Positions 27,444 to 35,156 of a DNA stretch of 64,000 nt are shown one piece after another (position 1 is the stretch's first letter; each line of letters opens with the position of its first letter). The translations under genes were made by a program, and so were the position numbers. The stretch comes from Streptomyces sp. PH10-H1 (GTDB lineage Bacteria; Actinomycetota; Actinomycetes; Streptomycetales; Streptomycetaceae), in the NCBI RefSeq assembly GCF_030063355.1, contig NZ_JASISZ010000018.1, positions 38,956 to 102,955 on the forward strand. The letters run 5' to 3'. A model generated the notes under the pieces. It had not been told where the DNA came from. It did not search any database and saw only the letters and a program-made list of their open reading frames with translations.

Positions 27444-28735
27444 GCCGTTGGGAGGCTGGTCTTGGCGCCCTGCTCCGCGGCTAGGAGCGCCTTGAGTTCG
27501 GTGAGCCGGTCCTCGGAGATGGTGAGTTCGGCCTTCCGGATGGCGTTGCGCAGCACGGCGCGGGTGGTTGTTCCGTGCACTGCGACGGCCTCGCGGCAGA
27601 TGGCGAGTAGCTCGTCCATTTCGGCACCGGGAGGGCGGCCGTAGCGTTGCGCCGCGGGTACGTCTTCCTCGTGGGACGGCTCGGCGGGTGCTGGGGCGGG
27701 TGCCCAATCGTGCAGGGGGAGTTGTTTCTGCACGGATCGGTGAGCCACAGACTCGGGGGGAAGGTGGGCACCGAGGTGTTCCGTGGCTTCCTCGGTCTCG
27801 GAGGCGTAGTCGGCGGCCGGTGGGCTGTGTCGGGGCGCCGTCGGTTCGACATGACGCGTGGCGAGCCCGTCCGGTGTGGAAGCGGTCCAGGGCGATGGCA
27901 GCTCGATCGTGGCCAGCGCTGCCGCGTGACGGCGGACGGCGAGCTGCTGCAGCAGCACTTCGCGTTGGCGCTGGTCGATGCCCACCGAGGCTTCGGCGAT
28001 GGCCTGCGACAGCCGCCGTGCAGTGCGCCGGCCTCGCCAGCTGGTGCGCTGCTTCTGGGTTCGCTCCGCAAGGTGGGCGGCCAGGGCGACGGCTTTGCGG
28101 GTGGCGCGGTCGCGGGTGATCTGCGCGGCATCACGATCGCGTTCGGCGATACCAAGGCGGGAGAGCAGGCGTTCGCGTACTTCGCGGCCGACCCGGGCGA
28201 GGACGCTGTGAGAGGCGGCCTCGGGCGTGCGGATGCGCAGTTCGATGCCCATGGCCTGATGCCAGAGCAGTGCGGCCATGACGGGTCCTACGAAGGCCCG
28301 CACCGTGCCGCCGACCGCGCCCGACTCGGCGTACGCGGGGATCACCTGAACAGCGGTGATGACCCAGGTGAGGATGCCGGGCAGGCCGGGGGTCTGTTTG
28401 GGGCCTTGGAGGTTCTGCCGCGCGAGCAGCGCCGTGGCGAAGAGGGCGAGTTCGGCGGCGGCGAACATCGCGGTGCGCTCGGTGGTTCCGTTCATGTCCA
28501 GGTAGTCGGCGGCGAACCGCCAGCTGGTGTCGGCGCTGTAGGTGGTACAGCCGACCGCGGCCAGTGCGGCGACCCTGACAGCGGGTGTTCCGGGCTGGCG
28601 CTTGCTGCGGTTTCGGTTGGTGAGGCGGTAGATCAGCAGGCCGATCAGGAGCATCGTGCATGCGGCCAGGAAGGCGGTAAACGCGAGCGACGTCGGGGTC
28701 CAGCGCCCCAGTGCGGGCAGGGGGAATGGCGTCAT
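27440..28735 (-). CDS. Conjugative-element membrane protein (DUF2637/Spd-like)
   Basis: This 431-residue protein has about four hydrophobic segments in its first 185 residues (for instance LAFTAFLAACTMLLIGLLIY, AALAAVGCTTY, AELALFATALLA). A long, charged, proline-rich cytoplasmic tail follows. The layout matches DUF2637/SpdB-like membrane proteins of actinobacterial plasmids, thought to help plasmid spread within mycelium. The last 60 residues form a separate compact helical domain (DELLAICREAVAVHG, RLTELKALLAAEQG). GGAG nine bases before ATG 28735 supports the start. It lies between the replication genes and mobC, all leftward. Confidence 0.65.
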   Translation of the reverse strand: MTPFPLPALGRWTPTSLAFTAFLAACTMLLIGLLIYRLTNRNRSKRQPGTPAVRVAALAAVGCTTYSADTSWRFAADYLDMNGTTERTAMFAAAELALFATALLARQNLQGPKQTPGLPGILTWVITAVQVIPAYAESGAVGGTVRAFVGPVMAALLWHQAMGIELRIRTPEAASHSVLARVGREVRERLLSRLGIAERDRDAAQITRDRATRKAVALAAHLAERTQKQRTSWRGRRTARRLSQAIAEASVGIDQRQREVLLQQLAVRRHAAALATIELPSPWTASTPDGLATRHVEPTAPRHSPPAADYASETEEATEHLGAHLPPESVAHRSVQKQLPLHDWAPAPAPAEPSHEEDVPAAQRYGRPPGAEMDELLAICREAVAVHGTTTRAVLRNAIRKAELTISEDRLTELKALLAAEQGAKTSLPTA

Positions 28736-28830
28736 ACAGGGGGTCTCCAGAGGCCCGCTGCGCCGGGTGGGCAGGCGGGAGCGCAGGCGGGCGGTGTGAG
28801 GAAGCGGTCAGGTGGGGCGGCGGCGTGCGG

Positions 28831-29529
28831 TCAGACGCCGGGCTGGCGTCTGCGGTCTGCGCCGGTGAGGACGACGGTCGTGGTCATCTCGGCGAGACGG
28901 GAGGCGACGCGGTCGCCGACGGCGTCGCGCAGCGCGGCGGTCGGCAGGTTGGTTGTGATGAGGGTGGGGAGCAGCTCGGTGTAGCGGCGGTTGATCAGCC
29001 GGTAGGTGATCTCCTCGGTCCACTCCGACTGTTTGGCTGCGCCGAGGTCGTCGAGGATCAGCAGTGGGCAGCTGCTGAGAGTGGCGAGGTCTCGCTCGGC
29101 GTCGTGGCCGGCGCGTGGGCGCAGGCGGGCGTACAGGTCAGCCGTGGTGGCTGCGTCCCACCGCAGTCGCACTCCGGCGGTCAATAGCGACCGCACCGCG
29201 CCGTATGCCTGGTGCGTCTTGCCGGTGCCGGTGGGTCCGGCGATCAGCAGGGATGGTCCGAGCGCGATGCCGCGGGTACCGCTCGGGCCGGGCCGCGCGG
29301 CGAGGGTTACCTCGTCGGCCCAGGCGGCGACCTGCTGGTGATCGGCGAGGGCGTGGCGGTAGCGGGGCGGGATGCGGGCTTCGGCCAGTTCCAGCGCGGT
29401 CACCCGCTCCGAGGGGGCCTCAGCGGGTGCGGCGGTTGCGTCGATGCCCCGGTCGGCGAGGATCGTGCTGAGGCGGGCGGCCAGGGTGCTGATGCGCTGC
29501 GGTTCGCGGCTGGTGGTGGCTGTGGTCAC
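28831..29529 (-). CDS. DnaC/IstB-like AAA+ ATPase
   Basis: This 232-residue protein has Walker A GPTGTGKT, Walker B LLILDDLGA, a sensor-like LITTNLP and the arginine-rich end VASRLAEMTTTVVLTGADRR. This is the pattern of DnaC-type helicase loaders and IstB ATPases. It starts at GTG 29529 inside the stop of the DnaD-like gene (GTGA overlap). Paired with that protein, it most likely loads the replicative helicase at the element's origin. An IstB role is unlikely because no IstA transposase is nearby. Confidence 0.8.
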   Translation of the reverse strand: MTTATTSREPQRISTLAARLSTILADRGIDATAAPAEAPSERVTALELAEARIPPRYRHALADHQQVAAWADEVTLAARPGPSGTRGIALGPSLLIAGPTGTGKTHQAYGAVRSLLTAGVRLRWDAATTADLYARLRPRAGHDAERDLATLSSCPLLILDDLGAAKQSEWTEEITYRLINRRYTELLPTLITTNLPTAALRDAVGDRVASRLAEMTTTVVLTGADRRRQPGV

Positions 29530-30443
29530 AGCTGGCCTCCGTAGGCCGCCTCGACGTCAGCTGGCACCGGGTTGGACCACGCCCGGTGTGGGGAGGCGGC
29601 TGCCTGCGGAGCGTTCATGGCCTCGTTAACCAGGCTCGGCAGCAGGTGCACGGACAGGCCCTTGGCACGCATCCGTCGCATCCCGGCGCGGATATGGTCG
29701 GGTGCGAGGCCCTCGCCGAGCAGTTTGCCGACCACCCGGCCGAGGTGGCCGAGCACGTCGCCGGGCGGCCGGTGTTCGCATGAGGCGACGTATTCGCCGA
29801 CCAGGCTCTTGGCCGAGACCGAACCCGAGGCAGCCGGGGGCGCGGGGGCGCTTGCGCTCCCCACCGGAGGTGATCCTAGATCCAGGATCCTAGGTCCTAG
29901 ATCCGGACCCTGAGTCCTCACCGCACCCTCCTGTCGTTGTGGTGAGGGCTCACTGAAATTGCTCTGAACTGCGGCTTCGTCGTTCACGGGTGACTCGCTA
30001 CGTTCTCGGGAGCCCTCAGGCTCTCCTCCGTGAGGGCTCCCGACCGGTTCACGGAGGACACCGCGAACGGACGGGGCAGCCGCGGCCGATCGACCCTCCT
30101 GGTGGCGTGGGCAGGCCGGGCAACGGCTGCCACTGGGCCGGTTGATCTTCTGATGCCGAGCCCAGGCGACGATGTGCAGGTACCGCTTGCCGTCGGCGCC
30201 TTCGTATCGGCAGATCAGACCGGCACCGTCGAGCTGTGTGAGGTCGTCCTCGACTTCCAGCGGGCCGTGTTCGGGGCGCAGAGACCACAGGGCGCCGGCG
30301 ATGACGGCGGCCTGGTCACGGAAGCGCCCGTGGTCATCTGCCTGGGTGAGCAGGCCGAAGAAGGTCCGCTCGGCAGGGACGCTCACTGCGGCGAGCGACT
30401 CGGAGATGAAGGCTTCCGGTTTGATGGTGCGTATCCGCGCCAT
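29526..30443 (-). CDS. DnaD-like replication initiation protein
   Basis: This 305-residue protein begins ARIRTIKPEAFISESLAAVS and contains a winged-helix region (TFFGLLTQADDHGRFRDQA, RYLHIVAWARHQKINRPSG), as in phage and plasmid replisome organisers. A small Cys-His pocket (CPACPRH) and a long disordered linker follow. The C-terminal helical part (LVGEYVASCEHRPPGDVLGH, IRAGMRRMRAKG) is like the primosome-binding half of DnaD-type proteins. ATG 30443 lies two bases after the stop of a 28-codon leader ORF. No other initiator is seen, so this is the best candidate replication initiator of the element. Confidence 0.7.
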   Translation of the reverse strand: MARIRTIKPEAFISESLAAVSVPAERTFFGLLTQADDHGRFRDQAAVIAGALWSLRPEHGPLEVEDDLTQLDGAGLICRYEGADGKRYLHIVAWARHQKINRPSGSRCPACPRHQEGRSAAAAPSVRGVLREPVGSPHGGEPEGSRERSESPVNDEAAVQSNFSEPSPQRQEGAVRTQGPDLGPRILDLGSPPVGSASAPAPPAASGSVSAKSLVGEYVASCEHRPPGDVLGHLGRVVGKLLGEGLAPDHIRAGMRRMRAKGLSVHLLPSLVNEAMNAPQAAASPHRAWSNPVPADVEAAYGGQL

Positions 30444-30445
30444 GC

Positions 30446-30532
30446 CTATCGCCCCGCCTTCGTAGGCAGAGGACGGGAGTTCGGCGACGGGTACGCGACT
30501 ACGGCCGCGAGGGCTGTAGCTTGTTGTGGCAT
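30446..30532 (-). CDS. 28-residue leader peptide
   Basis: This short ORF has a better ribosome site than the gene it precedes: GAGGAA lies six bases before ATG 30532. It encodes MPQQATALAAVVAYP followed by a basic tail, and its stop falls two bases before the replication gene start. This is the layout of a translated leader that couples expression of the replication protein. Confidence 0.5.
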   Translation of the reverse strand: MPQQATALAAVVAYPSPNSRPLPTKAGR

Positions 30533-30608
30533 AGACGGTTCCTCACCCGGTGGCGTTGTGGCCGCCACCGTCTTGATCGTCCCAATTCGGTTGATAGGGG
30601 ACTTTGAA

Positions 30609-30637
30609 CCCCCGGCGTTGGCCCGCCGGGGGTTTTT
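30609..30637 (+). terminator. Rho-independent terminator
   Basis: A 9-bp perfect stem (CCCCCGGCG at 30609-30617 with 30624-30632) and a 6-base loop are followed by TTTTT. The T-run is on the + strand, yet no + strand gene precedes it. It may insulate the leftward replication operon or end an unannotated small RNA. Confidence 0.7.
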
Positions 30638-30910
30638 CATGTGTTCGACCCCAGGGGTTCCGGGCGTATGGCCAAGACAGCCACACCCTCTCCGCACAAG
30701 TCCAGCATTCTGCCGAGAATGCAAACAGCTCTCGGCGAACGCATCGTGCACGGCTTCCCTAAAACGATAGACCCGAATTGGCCGCTGACCTAGAAGCGGC
30801 ACAAAAGGGACAATCGGTAAATCGCCCTCTGCAGAGCTTTGATGGGTGTGCGTTTTGGCCGGGCGATGCAGAGTCCCACGTGAGAGGCACCGCAGACGCC
30901 GCTCCATCAA

Positions 30911-31037
30911 CGCCGTTCGAGGTATTTGGTCAACGGCGGATTCCAGGCTATGTTGCCTCGCTTGCGGGAGTCAGGGGACCAGACCTGACAAAAATGAAGC
31001 GCAACATAGCAGCACATCGCCGGTTACCCAAACCGGC
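30911..31037. promoter_or_regulatory. Nested inverted repeats, candidate oriT or replication origin
   Basis: Three nested symmetric elements lie in 130 bases. CGCCGTT (30911-30917) pairs with AACGGCG (30932-30938). GCTATGTTGC (30947-30956) pairs with GCAACATAGC (31001-31010). Between the latter two, TCAGG/CCTGA arms flank GGACCAGA. The right edge carries the hairpin of the 39-bp repeat. There is no gene here. It lies between the leftward replication operon and the rightward integrase side. Confidence 0.55.
30999..31037 (-). repeat. 39-bp hairpin repeat, right copy
   Basis: This is the reverse complement of the left copy at 24828-24866, with 33 of 39 positions matching and the same GCCGGTT/AACCGGC stem and GCTATGTTGCGC tail. 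The two copies face each other across the mobilisation and replication genes. Confidence 0.8.
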
Positions 31038-31059
31038 AATGCAGAGCTACAACTGACCT

Positions 31060-31328
31060 ATGCCTGAATGCCCTCTGGGAATTGGTCCGGCCGGCGTGCT
31101 GACCACCCGCGCTATTACCCGTGCCTGCACAGCGCGCGGATTCGCCCAGCGCCAGCTGGTCGAACGGGTGACCACGCTCGGCCGCCCCATGACCATCACG
31201 ATGTTGTCCCGCATCGAACGCACACATGCCGCTGTGACGTCGACGACCTCGTCGCCATCGCAGCCGCCCTCGACGTCTCACCGCTCGCTCTGCTCGCCGA
31301 GACGAGTTGGCGGAACGAGCCCTCATAG
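31060..31328 (+). pseudogene. XRE-type HTH regulator, frameshifted
   Basis: The first frame reads ITRACTARGFAQRQLVERVT and MTITMLSRIERT, the first helices of an XRE domain. The expected continuation, RCDVDDLVAIAAALDVSPLALLA, is in another frame ending at the stop near 31328. The frame change is in the short CACACATGCC stretch at about 31224-31233. The reassembled product would be about 88 residues, normal for small plasmid regulators. Either the gene is broken or this is a sequence error. It would be the element's own regulator, beside the candidate origin. Confidence 0.6.
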
Positions 31329-31334
31329 CGCTCC

Positions 31335-31354
31335 CCGGGTGGGTCAACACCCGG
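31335..31354 (+). terminator. Short hairpin after broken regulator
   Basis: CCGGGTG and CACCCGG form a 7-bp stem with a 6-base loop seven bases past the regulator stop. No T-run follows. Confidence 0.4.
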
Positions 31355-31512
31355 CAGGCGCAACGTACTTCACACCGCCCCATACCCAAGTGATCAACCG
31401 GCGCGTCATAAGTCGCACCGGCGCGCCAGAGAAGGAACTTCCTTGCGCCGAGAGGCCATGCCCCCTGCCCTGTTGCCCTATCGCCTCCGTACCGCGAAGG
31501 AGGCGATCCAGC

Positions 31513-31863
31513 GTGGCTGAACAGCCAGCCACCGAGATTGCGCTGTCCCGCCTCTACCGCCCCGAGGAGGTGGCCGCCGTGCTCGGCTGCTCTGCCTGGT
31601 GGGTCAAGGACCGGGCCCGCCGTCACCAGATCCCCTTTGCTCGCGTGGGCCGTGCCTACCGCTTCACCGCCGGCCATCTCGCCGAGATCATCCGCCTCCA
31701 TGAGGAGCGACCGACCACCGCTGCACGGCCGCCGGCAGTTGGTGCCCCACCTGCGGCAGCCGCTCGACGGTCCGGCGCACCCGAACCGGCTGCACCATCG
31801 CCTCGCCTGCGCGCCAGGCCGCCGCGCCGGTCCAACCGATCCGAATTCGACACCGCCGCATAG
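31513..31863 (+). CDS. Excisionase-like helix-turn-helix protein
   Basis: This 116-residue protein has a MerR/excisionase-type winged helix (residues about 12-65: LYRPEEVAAVLGCSAWWVKD, IPFARVGRAYRFTAGHLAEI). A Pro/Ala/Arg-rich tail of about 50 residues follows. The start GTG 31513 has AAGGAGG nine bases upstream; the frame is open further left, but that part overlaps the broken regulator. It lies 30 bases before the integrase, the standard position for the recombination directionality factor (Xis). Confidence 0.8.
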   Translation: MAEQPATEIALSRLYRPEEVAAVLGCSAWWVKDRARRHQIPFARVGRAYRFTAGHLAEIIRLHEERPTTAARPPAVGAPPAAAARRSGAPEPAAPSPRLRARPPRRSNRSEFDTAA

Positions 31864-31893
31864 GACCCCGAACCGAAGAGGAAGGAAACGCAC

Positions 31894-33408
31894 TTGGGTT
31901 TCGCGGAGAAGCGCGGAAGCTACTGGCGTGCCCGATACAAGACCGCTCCCGGCAAGCACCTCACCGTCGTCGACGAGCATGGCAAGGCGATCAAGTTCGC
32001 CACCAAGGGTGAGGCCCAACGCTCGGCGGGCGAGGCCGAGAACAAGTACCGGCGCGGCGACTGGCGCGACCCCGCACTGGGGCAGGAGACGTTCGGCGAC
32101 TACGCGAGCCGCTGGTACGGGGCCCAGGATCTGGCGGCCTCGACCATGCAGAACTACAAGCGCCACATCGAAGAGCACCTCCTCCCCGACTTCGAGGACC
32201 ACGCGCTCGCCGGCATCCTGCGTTCGGACGTCGACCGGTGGGAGAAGAAGGAAAGGGCCCTGTACGCGGCCTCCAGCGTCAAGACCTGGCGCTCCACGTT
32301 CCACCTGATCTTCGAGGACGCGATCGACGAAGGGCTGATCACGTCCAACCCGGCGACCAGGCGACGCGGGCGGGGCAAGCGCGCGGGCCGCTCCCGTGGC
32401 CGGGGCCCCGAGAAGGTCGTCACCGATCCGCTCGGCATCCTGCTCATCGCCGAACGGGCCGCCCTGCTGTCCGGCCGCGACGACGAGTTCGTTGCCGTGA
32501 TCCTCAAGGCGTACACCGGGATGCGCTGGGGCGAGATCGTGGGGCTGGAGACCGAGTTCGCCCGCCCCGGCGCGGTCCGCGTGGAATGGCAGCTGTACGA
32601 GCTGGACACGGGCGAGATGGTGCGCTGCCCGCCCAAGGACGACAGCTACCGCACCATCGACGCCCCGCCCTGGTTGTCAGCGCTGGTCGCCAACCACATC
32701 GCCCGCGCCAAGCCGACCCCCTGCGCCTGCCACAGCAGGACGTACGTCTTCTGTGGCCACGGTGCAGCGCGCACCGGTGGACACCACGGTGCGAAGCTCG
32801 TGGACGTCGCCCGGCGCGCCGATGTCTCCACGGGGACGGTGTCCAACGTTCTCAACCACCCGGACCGGGTGACCCAAGCCACCCGCACCAAGGTGGAGGC
32901 GGCTATCGCGGATCTCGGGTTCATACGTGGGGGCGCGGTAGTCGGGCACACCGCGCACTGGCGCCGGAACGGCTTCGCTACCTGGCTCTTCACCCCGGCC
33001 GTCTCGGGCTGCTACCCGAAGAAGGCGCCCCAGGAGGCACGACCAGTGCCGTTGGTTGGCGAGCCATGGCCCGGCATCCCGGTCCGGGGGCGCAATGCCT
33101 CGGCACGGGCCGACGCGTGCTGGGTCCCGATCGCCAAGGGGCTCACCCCGCACGGTCTCCGCCACTCCCACCGGACCCACATGGAGGACATCGGCACGGA
33201 GAAGGTGCTCATGGACGAGCGCATGGGCCACATCGACGGCTCGGTCTCCGCCCGCTACGCCCACGTCACAGCGGGCATGCGCAAGCGGTTGCTGCTCGGC
33301 CTCACCGAGCAGTGGGAGGAGGCACTCGATACCCGGCTGGAGATGAGCCCCCGCTCACCGGTGCGGGTGCTCGACGCGCTCCTGCGGGCACGCCGCAGCG
33401 AGCTGTAA
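31894..33408 (+). CDS. int: Tyrosine integrase with inserted LacI-type HTH
   Basis: This 504-residue site-specific recombinase has an N-terminal arm-binding/SAM-like part (FGDYASRWYGAQDLAASTMQ) and a catalytic domain. Catalytic residues are Arg211 (TGMRWGE), His420/Arg423 (HGLRHSH), a GH pair near 446 and nucleophile Tyr455 (SARYAHV). Between the first Arg and the HxxR box, residues about 301-345 form a LacI-family helix-turn-helix (KLVDVARRADVSTGTVSNVL, NHPDRVTQATR). This makes the protein longer than the usual ~400 residues. The start is TTG 31894 with AGGAA upstream. It should integrate the element, most likely at the tRNA-Pro gene to the right. Confidence 0.88.
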   Translation: MGFAEKRGSYWRARYKTAPGKHLTVVDEHGKAIKFATKGEAQRSAGEAENKYRRGDWRDPALGQETFGDYASRWYGAQDLAASTMQNYKRHIEEHLLPDFEDHALAGILRSDVDRWEKKERALYAASSVKTWRSTFHLIFEDAIDEGLITSNPATRRRGRGKRAGRSRGRGPEKVVTDPLGILLIAERAALLSGRDDEFVAVILKAYTGMRWGEIVGLETEFARPGAVRVEWQLYELDTGEMVRCPPKDDSYRTIDAPPWLSALVANHIARAKPTPCACHSRTYVFCGHGAARTGGHHGAKLVDVARRADVSTGTVSNVLNHPDRVTQATRTKVEAAIADLGFIRGGAVVGHTAHWRRNGFATWLFTPAVSGCYPKKAPQEARPVPLVGEPWPGIPVRGRNASARADACWVPIAKGLTPHGLRHSHRTHMEDIGTEKVLMDERMGHIDGSVSARYAHVTAGMRKRLLLGLTEQWEEALDTRLEMSPRSPVRVLDALLRARRSEL

Positions 33409-33451
33409 CCCCAAGCAGGTGGGCGTCGTGCCCTGCAGCGGGGCACGACGC

Positions 33452-35035
33452 CTACCGAGGACGGTTTCTCGGCGGTACCGGGCCAGGGATGACATCGAGG
33501 TTCAGGTGCTCTTTGAACAGGTGTACCAGGTTGCCGCCGTCGAGAAGTTCGAGCCGTCCGTGCTCGTTGGCGAAGGCTTCGCTGCGCCGCCCGAACCAGG
33601 AGGTCGTCACCAGAATGCCCTTGGCGGCCCGTTTGTGTTCCACGACGCCGGCGAGCGCGGACACTGTCTCGAACGGCACCACGTTCTTGGTGCGCTTGGC
33701 CTGGATGATGCACAACCCCTTCATGACGGGGTCGGTATTCATGGCGATCGCGTCAACGCCCTCGTCCTGTGACGGCTGGGTATTCACGCTGTCGAGGCCA
33801 ATGGCCTCGAACAACTGCCTCACCAGATGCTCGAATTCTGTCGGGGTCAGGTCCATCAGCACCGGCCGGCTGTCCAAGCCCGCTACAACGTCCATGCTGT
33901 CCATCAGCCGGAACTTGGTCAGGTCGAACGTGACCAGCGGGCGCACCGGTTCCAGCTCGTACGGGTTCGGCGAGATCAGGGACCGCAGCCGTTTCAGGCA
34001 AGCTCGCGGGTCCACCTGCGTCAGGACCAATTGCCCGAACTCTTCCCGGTCTGCCTGGAGGGTGATCAGGCACGGGTGTACATCACGTCCCGTAGCACGG
34101 TCGATAGTCGCCACATGCCCGTTCAACGCGATGGACTGCACTACGCCTTCGGTGTCCGCGGCGAAGAGCTCGTGCACGGTTCGCAGGGCGGTCTGCGCGA
34201 GGACGGACGCGTACAGCTCCTTGCGCTCCTTCTCAGGGCGCGCGATGGGTGTGATCTCGTCACGCAACTTCACATACCGAAATGCACGGGCCGCAGGGAC
34301 CACACCTTCCAGAGGCAGGTCGATCTCGACGAGCAAGTCCCCTGTGTCTGCCTGGTACGAGACCTGGTGAGTCTTCGGGAAGCCGTGGGGGTACGCGGAC
34401 GCGGCCAGGACCTTGTCGACGTACCACTCAACAGCCTCGACGTCCCTGTCCCGGTAGGCGTTGTGGCGCTCGTCGATACGAGCGTTCCATTCCGCGACCC
34501 GGGCGGCCTCTTCCTGGTTGCGCTCCTCGTGCCGATCACGTGCCTTCTTCAGTTTCTCGGCGCGCTTCTGCTCATCGCGAGCGTGGTCCCGCAGGGCTCT
34601 GTCGAACCGCTCGCGCGCCGCCTCTACATCCGCCTCGTAGGCCCGACGCTTGAATCCGAGGGCGCCCAGAAGCCCACGTGGAGGCTCCGGCTCGTACTCC
34701 TCCAACCGCGGGACCGGCATCTCTCGCGAAAGCGTCGCCTTGGGCGCGAAGACGGAGGGAACGAACACCTGCCGGAACCGCTCGAAGGCTGGCGGCCGAC
34801 TGTCCAGTACGGCTGAGCGCAGCAACGTCGAGAGTTGCTCGGCGTCGTGTTCGGTCACACTGGTCCGGTCGACGGCCTTCTGGACTTGGGTAGCTTCGTA
34901 CGCCAGCTTGTCTTCGCGAACCTTCCGCTTGGCATTGGCTTCGGCGGCCTTCCGCTCTCGCTCCCGCTCCTTGGCCTGTCGCGCGAGTTCCCGGGCGTAC
35001 GGATCGTTTCCACCCGCCCCGTTTCTGCTCGCCAT
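33452..35035 (-). CDS. Restriction endonuclease, Mrr type with coiled-coil region
   Basis: This 527-residue protein ends in a Mrr catalytic domain: LTPTEFEHLVRQLFEAIGLD, then Asp428 (EGVDAIAM) and Gln445-x-Lys447 (IIQAKRTK), then GILVTTSWFG. The N-terminal ~200 residues are highly charged helices, probably a coiled coil (ARELARQAKERERERKAAEA, EQKRAEKLKKARDRHEERNQ). A central region about 200-390 is of unknown fold. Mrr-type enzymes usually cut foreign, often methylated DNA; no methylase is adjacent. It lies convergent to the integrase, in the cargo zone toward the tRNA, and is likely a defence gene. Confidence 0.8.
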   Translation of the reverse strand: MASRNGAGGNDPYARELARQAKERERERKAAEANAKRKVREDKLAYEATQVQKAVDRTSVTEHDAEQLSTLLRSAVLDSRPPAFERFRQVFVPSVFAPKATLSREMPVPRLEEYEPEPPRGLLGALGFKRRAYEADVEAARERFDRALRDHARDEQKRAEKLKKARDRHEERNQEEAARVAEWNARIDERHNAYRDRDVEAVEWYVDKVLAASAYPHGFPKTHQVSYQADTGDLLVEIDLPLEGVVPAARAFRYVKLRDEITPIARPEKERKELYASVLAQTALRTVHELFAADTEGVVQSIALNGHVATIDRATGRDVHPCLITLQADREEFGQLVLTQVDPRACLKRLRSLISPNPYELEPVRPLVTFDLTKFRLMDSMDVVAGLDSRPVLMDLTPTEFEHLVRQLFEAIGLDSVNTQPSQDEGVDAIAMNTDPVMKGLCIIQAKRTKNVVPFETVSALAGVVEHKRAAKGILVTTSWFGRRSEAFANEHGRLELLDGGNLVHLFKEHLNLDVIPGPVPPRNRPR

Positions 35036-35156
35036 TGTGACCCCCCAGGTCAGTACATGATCGTGCGGTCGAAACTCCCCGAAGTATCCCGCATACGGTC
35101 AACGGCGTCAGCTGGTGTCGGTCAGGACCGCTCTGCGTCGATCGGCCTGCGGCAGT

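Noticed and set aside
32238..34370. A 710-codon open frame on the + strand overlapping the integrase and the Mrr gene
   Set aside because: It is an out-of-frame shadow: its translation is Arg/Pro/Gly-rich with no domain, and both overlapping genes have clear motifs.
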